DNA of 64,000 nt from Prevotella sp. (GTDB lineage: Bacteria > Bacteroidota > Bacteroidia > Bacteroidales > Bacteroidaceae): NCBI GenBank assembly GCA_016285075.1, contig JAEEQB010000013.1:24142-88141 (forward strand), written 5' to 3'. Position numbers and translations under genes: made by a program. Position 1 is the stretch's first letter, and every line of letters begins with the position of its first letter. This document shows positions 1 to 9,072 of this stretch, in pieces. The notes below the pieces were generated by a model that saw only the letters and a list, made by a program, of their open reading frames with translations, had not been told where the DNA came from and did not search any database.

Positions 1-66
1 TGGGACACCATAGCCGAACGCTCGTTCCAGATCACCAAATCGTTCGTGGAACTGGTGTTGGGATAG
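1..66 (+). CDS. 3' end of an upstream CDS (...WDTIAERSFQITKSFVELVLG*), possibly MTA/SAH nucleosidase
   Basis: Open in frame from the window edge to TAG at 64-66; product guessed from position next to luxS. Confidence 0.4.
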   Translation, partial: WDTIAERSFQITKSFVELVLG

Positions 67-107
67 TTTTAGATTTCATTTAGTATTCATTTTAGCAAAA
101 CATCATC

Positions 108-602
108 ATGGAAGTTATACAAAGCTTTACAATCGACCACACCCATCTGAAACCCGGCATCTATGTGTCGCGTGAAGACAAGGGACTCACAACGTTTGAC
201 CTGCGGATCACCGAACCCAACAAGGAGCCGGCAGTGGCTCCTGCAGCCATTCACAGCATAGAGCACCTCATGGCAACATGGTTCCGCAACTCACAGGCCA
301 AGGACGATGTGGTCTACGTAGGTCCGATGGGTTGTCTCACGGGCATGTACATCATCATGTCGGGCAGCTACACCGTTGAGGACATGCGCCTGCTCACCAT
401 CGAGTGCCTCGAGTGGATACTCACGCAGACAGAGGTTCCCGCCACCACGCCAGAGACCTGTGGCAACTACCTGCTCCACGACCTCCCCATGTGTAAATGG
501 GAGTGCCGCCGTTACTTGGACCGCCTGAAGAACGATTTCCACTCAGAATACACCAAGCTTCAAGTCATCCTCAGCGACGGACGGCGTTTTGCCGATGCAT
601 AG
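108..602 (+). CDS. luxS: S-ribosylhomocysteine lyase (AI-2 synthase)
   Basis: HSIEHL metal-binding motif, TFDLRITEPNKEP, GPMGCLTGMY and KPGIYVSR segments typical of LuxS. Confidence 0.95.
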   Translation: MEVIQSFTIDHTHLKPGIYVSREDKGLTTFDLRITEPNKEPAVAPAAIHSIEHLMATWFRNSQAKDDVVYVGPMGCLTGMYIIMSGSYTVEDMRLLTIECLEWILTQTEVPATTPETCGNYLLHDLPMCKWECRRYLDRLKNDFHSEYTKLQVILSDGRRFADA

Positions 603-655
603 ATAAAAGCGGGCTTACTTTTTTCAGAAGTAATTACTCTTTATTCTTCTCTATA

Positions 656-695
656 GTCAAGGTGGCTGACATGTCTGTTTGCTGGCCACCTTGAC
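656..695. terminator. Hairpin after luxS
   Basis: Perfect 11-bp stem GTCAAGGTGGC / GCCACCTTGAC; no strong T tract. Confidence 0.5.
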
Positions 696-712
696 CATGA
701 ATAAAAGAAAGG

Positions 713-769
713 TGCGTACTATTTGCGTACTCTAATATTTGGCCGTTTCAGAGTATTATGCTACCTTTG
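713..769 (+). promoter_or_regulatory. Bacteroidetes promoter with upstream tandem TGCGTAC boxes
   Basis: TGCGTAC 713-719 and 724-730, TTTG 738-741, N20, TACCTTTG 762-769. Confidence 0.75.
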
Positions 770-777
770 CACTTGAT

Positions 778-1734
778 ATGAAACTGAAGTTATTTGTTCT
801 GCTCTGTATCACTACATGGGTTTCCTCCTCTCTTCCAGCGGAGGGTCAGTGCATGTATGTGTTCAGCCGCGAAGGGTGTGATGCCTACGACATTCGCAAC
901 ATAGAGGAAGTCAAAGTGGTAGATGGACAACTCGAAATAGGCAGAGTATTCACCTATCCATGTGCCGATGTCGATAGCATCACCTTTGCAGAGCCCTCAG
1001 TGGAGACGACTCCAAAGGGTTGGTGGGGTGACATGAGCTTTGGACGCTCTGCCTGTTACTATCAGTCTTTCCTGAAGGACTATCCCAACATGGTGTTTGA
1101 ATCAAAAGATAGCCTCTGCTCGTCTGCCCTGTACTACCTGCCTGAAGATTTTTACGGTTCACGTGAGGGACTACAGAAGGTTGGCAGGAAATGGCGCTAT
1201 GTCAAGAACACCCTGTCGGGTCGGCGAAAGATAGAGCTCCATCTCTTTGATACTCCTGAAGACAGGTTCGATATAGCCTACGACACACACGGCCATGCCA
1301 TCCTTGATTATTCCGATGCTTTCAACCTTTTTCCTGTCCCAACCGCCAAGCAGGTCACAGACTACTGGTATCATCCAGATACGACGGCACTTATGCCTTC
1401 TTCTCCCGTTTTCGGCACGTTCGATGGTAAGCACTATAAGGTATCGCTGCCAGGCATGAAGGAGCCAGTGCGCTTCATCATTGATCTGGGTCCTGCCATT
1501 GGCGGCTATTTTGCTGACGACACGACAACAATCGTGTTTCCTGACACGCTTACTGCCACAGAGACATTCCGTCAGATGGATGTCAGCAATGATGATTTCA
1601 CCCAATTCTCTTTGTATGGCGACCGCATTATCATCAGAGAATTTTTCTATGCACCAGTCGATGAGGTTATGAAATGGCTTGTACGTTTCGACCTTGACAT
1701 CTGTAAACCCGTTTTTATTCGCGAAGAGGAATGA
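778..1734 (+). CDS. Secreted hypothetical protein
   Basis: Signal peptide MKLKLFVLLCITTWVSSSLPAEG; start moved from 739 to 778 because the promoter -7 box lies at 762-769. Confidence 0.7.
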   Translation: MKLKLFVLLCITTWVSSSLPAEGQCMYVFSREGCDAYDIRNIEEVKVVDGQLEIGRVFTYPCADVDSITFAEPSVETTPKGWWGDMSFGRSACYYQSFLKDYPNMVFESKDSLCSSALYYLPEDFYGSREGLQKVGRKWRYVKNTLSGRRKIELHLFDTPEDRFDIAYDTHGHAILDYSDAFNLFPVPTAKQVTDYWYHPDTTALMPSSPVFGTFDGKHYKVSLPGMKEPVRFIIDLGPAIGGYFADDTTTIVFPDTLTATETFRQMDVSNDDFTQFSLYGDRIIIREFFYAPVDEVMKWLVRFDLDICKPVFIREEE

Positions 1735-3053
1735 AGCCGTTCTGTTTGCTCTGCCTGCTTGTGCCACTCCTCTTTGGCGGCTGTTCTGTATCCACCAGTC
1801 GCGATGCTTACCAACAAGCACTGGTCTGTATGGAACAGGGCGATGCACCCCAAGCACTGGCCTACCTGAAAACGGCAGCCCATCAGGCCACCGATGATTC
1901 GCTTCTTGCGGCTGTCTATAACGACATGGGGAGCTTGCTTTTCAACGAGGGGTTGCAGGAGCAGGCACTCGACGCCTATCTCATGGCATATCAGGCGAAC
2001 TGTGCGCTGGGCGATACCATTGGCATGGCCTATAATCAGGCGGACATAGCCAATGTTTACCGTACCCGCGAAGCCGATGACAGCTGCGTCTACTATTTCG
2101 ACCAAGCTTTAGCGTTGGCACGTTCTCAGGGCGACAGTCTGTTGGTGGCTGACATCCAAGACCAGTTGGCAGGCTACTATCTATGGCATAAGGACTACGA
2201 AAAGGCCCGTTCGCTGCTTTTCACAAGGTTACATGATTCCATGGCAGGTGGCATCTGCTTCATGCTGGCCGATCTATACCACCACACTGGACAGCAAGAT
2301 TCTGCACGCTACTATTGCCAGTTGCTACTGAAGGAGAGGGACATAGGGCTGCGACAGATGGGACACAAATGGATGGCAGAGATACTCTTGGCAGAAGACC
2401 ATACGACAGAAGCTGTCCAGCATTTGGAGCAATATGAGCTGCTGACCGACTCGTTGATGCAAGAGACTGATACCGAGGCTCTTCACCGTGTCAGCGCTCT
2501 TTATGACTACTCCCAGCGTGAACAGGAAAATGCGCGTCTACAGCAGCGTGTCATTATCGTTGCTGCCGTTGCTACCGTATTGTTCCTGCTGTTAATAGCC
2601 GTTCTGCTCTTCTTCAGCCGTCGGCGCATGCAATACAGGATGAAACTGGAGCAGTTGGAACACCTGCTGTCCGACTATAGGAAGAACGACTCAAAGACTA
2701 TAGAAAACAAGCAGCAGATACTGACGGAGACTCCTATTTACCAACGCATCAACCGTTTGTTGGGTGATTCACGCCACCCATCCATGACTGACGAGGACTG
2801 GCACAACCTGGAAGACACCTTTATGAGGGTACAGCCTACTTTCCTTGCCCGTCTGCGTGAGTTCCATCGTTTTTCCACCCATGAGCTTCATATCTGCCTG
2901 CTGCTGAGGTTAGGACTGCAGCCAGCTGCCATTGGCCAGCTCACCGCACATTCCAAGCAGTCTATCTCCAGTACCCGTTCACGCCTCTTCGGGAAAGTCT
3001 TCGGACAAAAGGGCACACCCGCACAATGGGATGAGTTTGTCCTCTCGTTGTAA
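1731..3053 (+). CDS. TPR lipoprotein-like membrane regulator with C-terminal LuxR-like HTH
   Basis: Lipobox-like LLFGGCS, TPR-like helices, one TM helix (VIIVAAVATVLFLLLIAVLLFF), C-terminal HTH (FSTHELHICLLLRLGLQPAAIGQLTAHSKQSISSTRSRLFGKVFG); ATGA overlap with upstream CDS. Confidence 0.8.
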   Translation: MKPFCLLCLLVPLLFGGCSVSTSRDAYQQALVCMEQGDAPQALAYLKTAAHQATDDSLLAAVYNDMGSLLFNEGLQEQALDAYLMAYQANCALGDTIGMAYNQADIANVYRTREADDSCVYYFDQALALARSQGDSLLVADIQDQLAGYYLWHKDYEKARSLLFTRLHDSMAGGICFMLADLYHHTGQQDSARYYCQLLLKERDIGLRQMGHKWMAEILLAEDHTTEAVQHLEQYELLTDSLMQETDTEALHRVSALYDYSQREQENARLQQRVIIVAAVATVLFLLLIAVLLFFSRRRMQYRMKLEQLEHLLSDYRKNDSKTIENKQQILTETPIYQRINRLLGDSRHPSMTDEDWHNLEDTFMRVQPTFLARLREFHRFSTHELHICLLLRLGLQPAAIGQLTAHSKQSISSTRSRLFGKVFGQKGTPAQWDEFVLSL

Positions 3054-3134
3054 GGGATGCAAAGTGCTGGTGAACTTTCGAGCGCATTGCATCTAACTCG
3101 CGTATTTTGACCACATGGCCGAAAAATGCCCTCT

Positions 3135-3191
3135 TGCGTACCCCTTGCGTACACAATTATTTGGAAAAACATTATTTTTCCTCTATTTTTG
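3135..3191 (+). promoter_or_regulatory. Bacteroidetes promoter with upstream tandem TGCGTAC boxes
   Basis: TGCGTAC 3135-3141 and 3146-3152, TTTG 3160-3163, N20, TATTTTTG 3184-3191. Confidence 0.75.
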
Positions 3192-3226
3192 CACCGAAAT
3201 TGCGTGGATCGTTATGAAGTGAGTAT

Positions 3227-4282
3227 ATGACACAACTATCTCATATGCCTTTGCAGGCTTCAATGCCTCCTGCGAGGACGGACATATCTGTGCTGCTGGT
3301 GTTCTTCAACCGCCCTGCTACCTTCCGCCAGGTGTTTGAGCAGGTCAGGCTTTCGCGACCCTCACGCCTGTTCCTCTATCAGGACGGGCCGCGTAACGAG
3401 AGAGACCTGCCCGGCATCAAGGCCTGCCGCAAGATAGCGGAAGGGATTGACTGGCAGTGTGACGTACATCAGAACTACCTGCAGGAGAACCAGGGCTGCG
3501 ACCCAACGATGTATCGGGCAGTGGTATGGGCATTCTCCATGACCGACAAGCTGATCATCCTTGAGGACGATGTTGTTCCCTCCCTGTCGTTCATTCCCTT
3601 CTGCAAGGAGATGCTCGACCGCTATGAGCATGACCGCCGCATCATGATGGTGTCGGGCTTCAATGTGGACGAGGTGTCTTCCGGCCTTGACGAGGACTAT
3701 TTCTTCACTTCAGCCTTCTCCATCTGTGGCTGGGCCACGTGGCGCAGGGTAGCAGAAGAGTGGGATGCCAGCTACTCCTTCATGGACGACCCGTTCTGCG
3801 TAAGGCAGCTGGAGTCGCTGATAAAATACAGGAAGGTTCGTCCGGACTTGATGAAGATGTTCCGCGACCACAGCCACTCGGGCAAGGAGTACTTCGAGAC
3901 CATCGTTTGGGCATCCATGCTGCTCAACTCCGGGCTGGCGGTGATGCCCTCGAGGAACCTCGTCAGCAACATCGGTCTGACGGCAGGCTCCACGCATTTC
4001 ACCACAGCAACGCTGAAGACTACTCCGCGCAGGCTGCGCAGGATCTTCACGATGAGGCGTCTGGAGCTGGATTTCCCGCTGAGGCATCCCCGCTCTGTCG
4101 TTGAGGACGACGGATACAAGGACCGCCTCTACCGGGTGAACGCCTGGGGCCATCCGTGGCGGAAGTTTTACTATGCCATGGAAGAGCTGTTGCTCAACCT
4201 GAGGTACGGTCGCTTCCACAGTATCTTCTATGCCCTGAGGAACCGTATAGAGAAATGGACAGGGAAGTACATATATAAATAA
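3227..4282 (+). CDS. Glycosyltransferase (GT-A fold)
   Basis: N-terminal DISVLLVFFNRPATFRQVFEQV, metal-binding-like ILEDDVVPS. Confidence 0.75.
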   Translation: MTQLSHMPLQASMPPARTDISVLLVFFNRPATFRQVFEQVRLSRPSRLFLYQDGPRNERDLPGIKACRKIAEGIDWQCDVHQNYLQENQGCDPTMYRAVVWAFSMTDKLIILEDDVVPSLSFIPFCKEMLDRYEHDRRIMMVSGFNVDEVSSGLDEDYFFTSAFSICGWATWRRVAEEWDASYSFMDDPFCVRQLESLIKYRKVRPDLMKMFRDHSHSGKEYFETIVWASMLLNSGLAVMPSRNLVSNIGLTAGSTHFTTATLKTTPRRLRRIFTMRRLELDFPLRHPRSVVEDDGYKDRLYRVNAWGHPWRKFYYAMEELLLNLRYGRFHSIFYALRNRIEKWTGKYIYK

Positions 4283-4412
4283 TGTACAAAGGGCGCATTA
4301 CGAAAAAGTGCCAAACTTTACGTCAAGGATCTTTTTTCTTAAACTATGTTAAGGGAAAGCAGTATTTTGGGCTTTTTTTTATCATATAGGCAGAAGCACA
4401 AGAGAAAAGTGC

Positions 4413-4420
4413 TATATTTG
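4413..4420 (+). promoter_or_regulatory. Bacteroidetes -7 box TATATTTG
   Basis: TATATTTG 15 nt upstream of the 4435 start. Confidence 0.5.
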
Positions 4421-4434
4421 CATTAACAAAGAGT

Positions 4435-5430
4435 ATGAAGATACTGACGCTAGTCCTTACCATCGTTCTGCTGCTCAGCACAGCCGCCTACGCCTACGGA
4501 GCGCAGGATGGAGCACTCTATGCCGTGCTCATCAACGGCGGGCGCAATAGGCTGACCAATCACGAGCGTTATTGGAACGATTGCGCATTCCTCTATCGTA
4601 CACTGCGTCAGACCTATCACGTGCCCAAGCGCAACATCTCCGTACTGATGAGCGATGGCAGCGACCCAGAAAAGGATATGCTCCGTGCCGATGGCCTAGG
4701 ATTCCTATCCTCTCCAATGGACCTGGACGGTGACGGACAGTGGGACGTAGCGAATGCTGCTACAATACAGACGGTAAGCCGCACGTTCATGCAGCTGTCC
4801 AACCAACTGACAGCCAACGACCGCCTGCTGCTCTTCATCATAGACCATGGCGGCAGCGACGACCAACAGGAAGACAGCTACGTATGGCTTTGGAACGACG
4901 AGCGACTCTATGACTACGAGCTGCCGTTCCTGCTCTACCGCTGTCCGGCAGGCTCCGTCTGCGTGCTGATGGGACAGTGCTACTCTGGCGGTTTCATCAG
5001 CGAACTGATGTACGAAGGGTGTATCGTGTCAACGGCTTGCGATGGAAGCGAGCTGTCGTGGAAATGCCTTGACCGCCCCTACGACGAGTTCATTTACCAC
5101 TGGACGTGCGCTGTGAACAAGGCTGATGAGGCAGGCAACAAGATAGATGCCGACAAGAACGGCGATGGGCTTATCTCCATGCGCGAAGCCTTCGACTACG
5201 CCCGCAGCCACGACCGGAGGCCTGAGACGCCCCAGTATGCCTCTTGCCCTGAGGACTTGGGCGATCGGTGGACACTTGACGGAGTGATACCCGTAGACAT
5301 CCAACTGCCGCAGACCGTCACCACCGTCCGCGAGGTGTTCACCCCTGCCGGCATGCGGCTCTCCCAGCCACGCAAGAGGCAACTCAACATCATCCGCCAA
5401 GGTGGAAAAACGAAGAAAGTGATCAAATAA
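4435..5430 (+). CDS. Secreted C13/caspase-like (clan CD) cysteine peptidase
   Basis: Signal peptide; LLLFIIDHGGSD and VCVLMGQCYSGGF fit the His and Cys catalytic motifs of clan CD; Asp-rich DLDGDGQWD and DADKNGDG loops. Confidence 0.7.
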   Translation: MKILTLVLTIVLLLSTAAYAYGAQDGALYAVLINGGRNRLTNHERYWNDCAFLYRTLRQTYHVPKRNISVLMSDGSDPEKDMLRADGLGFLSSPMDLDGDGQWDVANAATIQTVSRTFMQLSNQLTANDRLLLFIIDHGGSDDQQEDSYVWLWNDERLYDYELPFLLYRCPAGSVCVLMGQCYSGGFISELMYEGCIVSTACDGSELSWKCLDRPYDEFIYHWTCAVNKADEAGNKIDADKNGDGLISMREAFDYARSHDRRPETPQYASCPEDLGDRWTLDGVIPVDIQLPQTVTTVREVFTPAGMRLSQPRKRQLNIIRQGGKTKKVIK

Positions 5431-5460
5431 TACATAGAACCCTTTAATTGCATTACGAAT

Positions 5461-7320
5461 ATGAAACGACTTTTTATACTTATCACATTAACCCTCCTGC
5501 TTGGCAGGGTGCAGGGATGGAGCGCAAGTTACATAGATGACCCCAGTTGCATTCGTGTGGACTCGTTTTGGGTGGAGGGAAGCATGATGGCTCAAACACC
5601 TCTATCGCTTCATGTTATTGCAACAAATACAGGCAACGTTTATTTTGATGCAGTCATGTGGCTGCTTGACGCTAATACAAAGAAGGGAGTTGACTTCTCT
5701 CCAGAACTTAGAACTCCTATGAAACCTGGAGAAACGAAAGAACTCATCAGCCACTTTCAATTAGACAAGCCAGGAACTTATACACTGGAAATGGTGCCTG
5801 TCATCAATTTCAATTATCAATATTTCTCCTTTACGATAACAGTTTCCGAGTATAAAGAACCTCGTTTGAAAGGCTCCTTACAGATAGATATGCTTGAAGA
5901 GACTGAAGAAGGAAACTATTTGTATGGTGACTTCCAGAATCCTACATCAGTTACTCGCATCACGGGAATAGCAACAGTTACAAATGAAGAAAACTACCCC
6001 ATCTTCCCGCATTGGGTGAGTATAGTTGGAGAACTTGAAATCACGCCATCAATACTGCCAGCAATACCAGGAGTCTTTGTATATAGTACCCAAGACTCTC
6101 AATTAATACTTTGGGGGAAGGGGATAGGTGCCAAAGAGACCATCACAATTCCATTCTCTTATAATATCAGAGGCAAGTATGAAGACGAAGGAGATGAAGT
6201 GTTTTATCTTTATGCATATTCTCAGAAACTGCAGGAAATCCACTTCAACCCCAAGCAATGCACGAACACCTACTGGACGGCAGACCAGCATGTGAAGCCG
6301 CTGCCGCAGGAGGGTATGGAGTTGAAGGTGCCTAAGGAGGCGGTGGCAGTGGACTTCCGTGGGAACTACGGCGTCGACGATGTCTTCACCGTGGACGTGA
6401 CAGAGGCCAACCCCAACTGTCTGTATTATCTGAACAACCTCGACTATGTGCCGAAGGGACTGGACTACGACCGCTTGGTGATTCGTGACTACGCCATCCG
6501 CGACCTCGTTATCGATGAACGCCACGACTTCTACTGCCCTATGCCCTTTGAGGCCAAGACGGCGCTGTTGACTGTTACCCCTGAAGGAAAGGAAGCTTTT
6601 GACAAGAATTCAGAAGTTACCGGTAGTTGCTCAGGCACCATCACCCTGCCGTTCGATGCGCAGCGGATACAGTTGACCGACGTGAACGGAGAAAGTACTC
6701 TCGGTCAAGACGGCCTGACTTTCTTTCGCTTTGCTGGCATCCGCCGCGATTTGACGCTACTCTTTTCCCCAGTCCTCGACTCGCAACTTTTGGCATACGA
6801 ACCCTGTTTCTTTAATTCCAGACCTTCACGCATCGCGTTCAGTGCCGAGAACATCACAGTGCCTGCCACCCGTCCTGCCGTGACCCATACCCAGTACTTT
6901 GACTTTAAGGGTACTACCACCGCAAAAACAGGAGATCTGTGCTTGCCGTGGAGTCAGGAAAACGGCTGTTTTGCACTTGACGTCCTTAATTTTGAACAGA
7001 AAACGTTACGCCCTTTTAATGCGGCTATCTTTGGAGATGAGGTCTTGAAAAGATTACTTTATGAAATGCCTACTAATCCCCCTGTAGTAAAACCTGGCGA
7101 GACCTCTGAAGATTTTACCCTCAAGTTCCCGATAGCTATTCTTGATGATGAGAATAAAAATAATATAACTTTCATCCACCAACTCCAAACATCCACGCCC
7201 CAACCTCCAACCACTCAGGGCGTCTACTCACTTACCGGGCAGTACCTAGGTCGTAGCGGCGAGGTGAGCCTGAAGCCAGGGCTATACGTCATTGACGGAA
7301 AGAAGAGAATCGTTAGATAA
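5461..7320 (+). CDS. Secreted hypothetical protein with Bacteroidales C-terminal tail
   Basis: Signal peptide MKRLFILITLTLLLGRVQGWSA; C-terminus GVYSLTGQYLG...KPGLYVIDGKKRIVR. Confidence 0.7.
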   Translation: MKRLFILITLTLLLGRVQGWSASYIDDPSCIRVDSFWVEGSMMAQTPLSLHVIATNTGNVYFDAVMWLLDANTKKGVDFSPELRTPMKPGETKELISHFQLDKPGTYTLEMVPVINFNYQYFSFTITVSEYKEPRLKGSLQIDMLEETEEGNYLYGDFQNPTSVTRITGIATVTNEENYPIFPHWVSIVGELEITPSILPAIPGVFVYSTQDSQLILWGKGIGAKETITIPFSYNIRGKYEDEGDEVFYLYAYSQKLQEIHFNPKQCTNTYWTADQHVKPLPQEGMELKVPKEAVAVDFRGNYGVDDVFTVDVTEANPNCLYYLNNLDYVPKGLDYDRLVIRDYAIRDLVIDERHDFYCPMPFEAKTALLTVTPEGKEAFDKNSEVTGSCSGTITLPFDAQRIQLTDVNGESTLGQDGLTFFRFAGIRRDLTLLFSPVLDSQLLAYEPCFFNSRPSRIAFSAENITVPATRPAVTHTQYFDFKGTTTAKTGDLCLPWSQENGCFALDVLNFEQKTLRPFNAAIFGDEVLKRLLYEMPTNPPVVKPGETSEDFTLKFPIAILDDENKNNITFIHQLQTSTPQPPTTQGVYSLTGQYLGRSGEVSLKPGLYVIDGKKRIVR

Positions 7321-7338
7321 ATATGTTGTGAAAAGAAG

Positions 7339-8988
7339 ATGGGAGAAATGAGTGTTCAGCAAATCGTGGAGCAGTGCCAACAGGGCAATCGCGAAGCGTT
7401 CGGCCTGCTCTATACCGCCATGCAGGAGCGACTACGCAAAGTATGCCGTCGCTACGTGGCGAATGAAGCTGCTGCCGCTGATTTGCTGCACGACGCTTTC
7501 CTGCTCATCTTCAGTAAGATCGGCACGCTGAGGAACACTGCCAAGGCTGAGCAATGGATGATGACGGTGACCAAGAACCTGTCGCTGATGTATCTGAAGC
7601 AGCACAAACAGGAAACCATGGTGAGCCTCGACACCATGCAGCGGCAGATGTCGGTCACGGATGCTCCCGTCGCCCAGGACTCGCTGCTGACGAGTGGGGT
7701 GGACGAACTGCCTCTCACCTACGATGAACTGATGCGTTTAGTGGAAAGCTTGCCCCAAGGCTACCGTAACGTGTTCCGCCTGTCAGTCCTTGAGGGGCTG
7801 AGCCACCAGCAGATTGCCACCCTACTCCACATCGAGCCCAGCACCTCCTCTTCACAGCTGTTCCGTGCCAAGAGCATACTGCGCCATGCGCTCAGCGTCC
7901 TGATTATCGTGGCGTTGCTCCTGGTACTGCCGTTGGCATACCTGTGGAGGGAGAAAGCGACGACAGACACATCGTCTACGGAAAACAGGACGCAGAGCAC
8001 AGGACGTACAGCGCAAGCCAACAGTGGCAGCGGTGGGAACGGTCTGTCGGCAGCTGTAGCGACCTTGGACGACTCTTCCAGAGCTGTAGCCTCCACCTCT
8101 ACACCTTTCCGTGGCCACTCCGTACCCACAGCAATTGAGCGGGAACCTCTTGATGGTTCTGCTGCCTCTCAAGCACAGGGCGACAGTGTCCACACGGAGG
8201 TAGCTGCCACAAGCGTAGATAACAACACCCCCACACAGGCCGAGGACCAGCAGGAACGCACTCTGAAAGAGTTCCCCACTACTCAACAGTTGCCTCCATC
8301 ATCCATCACCCAACACCCATCACCCGACACATGGCTCCTCGCTATGTCCTACAGCGGCATGGGTGGCAACGGCAGTCCCCATCTGCCATTCGCCACCGAT
8401 GAGACCAACGCTGAGGTGCAGGCTGACGAGGCTCGTCACCACTTACCACTGACCATCGGTCTCAGTGTGAGCTATGCACTCACCTCTAACACCCATCACC
8501 CATCACCTAACACCTGGCTCCTCACTACCGGCTTGCAATATATGCGTATGACCTCTGATCTGGCTACGGGTAACACCTACGCCTCGTTCACCCGTCAGCA
8601 GCGCGTGCAGTACTTGGGCATTCCACTGACCCTCACTTGGCAAAAGCCTCTCTCTTGGCTACAAAGCGCTGATGGCCGCAGTCGTCTCAGTGTATACGGC
8701 TCTGTAGGGATGGGGGTGCACCTGCCCTTGCACTCTAAGGTGGAAGGTAGCTACCTCGTAGAGAACCACGCCGTCGATCCTTACAGCGAGCGGCTCCATC
8801 CTGGCGTGATGTGGTCAGCAGGCATAGGCATGGGCATGCAGTACCATGTGACTCCTGCCATCAGCTTCTTCGTGGAACCCAGCCTACAGCACTATTTCCA
8901 CAAGGACAATGGCGTTGACACCTGGCTCACCGAGCACCCTGTCTCCTTGACCGTGCCCCTCGGCATCAGAATAAAGGTAAATAAGTGA
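7339..8988 (+). CDS. Sigma-70 (ECF-type) factor fused through a TM helix to an outer-membrane beta-barrel domain
   Basis: Sigma region 2 (LLHDAFLLIFSKIGTLRN...EQWMMTVTKNLSLMYLK) and region 4 (LPQGYRNVFRLSVLEGLSHQQIATLLHIEPSTSSSQLFRAKSILRHAL), then TM VLIIVALLLVLPLAYLW, linker, and barrel-like C-terminus (FFVEPSLQHYFH...LTVPLGIRIKV). Confidence 0.85.
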   Translation: MGEMSVQQIVEQCQQGNREAFGLLYTAMQERLRKVCRRYVANEAAAADLLHDAFLLIFSKIGTLRNTAKAEQWMMTVTKNLSLMYLKQHKQETMVSLDTMQRQMSVTDAPVAQDSLLTSGVDELPLTYDELMRLVESLPQGYRNVFRLSVLEGLSHQQIATLLHIEPSTSSSQLFRAKSILRHALSVLIIVALLLVLPLAYLWREKATTDTSSTENRTQSTGRTAQANSGSGGNGLSAAVATLDDSSRAVASTSTPFRGHSVPTAIEREPLDGSAASQAQGDSVHTEVAATSVDNNTPTQAEDQQERTLKEFPTTQQLPPSSITQHPSPDTWLLAMSYSGMGGNGSPHLPFATDETNAEVQADEARHHLPLTIGLSVSYALTSNTHHPSPNTWLLTTGLQYMRMTSDLATGNTYASFTRQQRVQYLGIPLTLTWQKPLSWLQSADGRSRLSVYGSVGMGVHLPLHSKVEGSYLVENHAVDPYSERLHPGVMWSAGIGMGMQYHVTPAISFFVEPSLQHYFHKDNGVDTWLTEHPVSLTVPLGIRIKVNK

Positions 8989-9012
8989 AAAAGCATGATA
9001 AAGTGAAATAAA

Positions 9013-9044
9013 TTTGGAAGTTTCGAGAATTATTTATATATTTG
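9013..9044 (+). promoter_or_regulatory. Bacteroidetes promoter of serpin gene
   Basis: TTTG 9013-9016, N20, TATATTTG 9037-9044. Confidence 0.75.
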
Positions 9045-9072
9045 CAACCAAATCAAGGAAAGGAACCAAACT

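Noticed and set aside
1171-1857. 228-aa minus-strand ORF opposite the secreted hypothetical protein
   Set aside because: The plus-strand gene has a promoter, signal peptide and ATGA-coupled downstream gene; the minus ORF has none.
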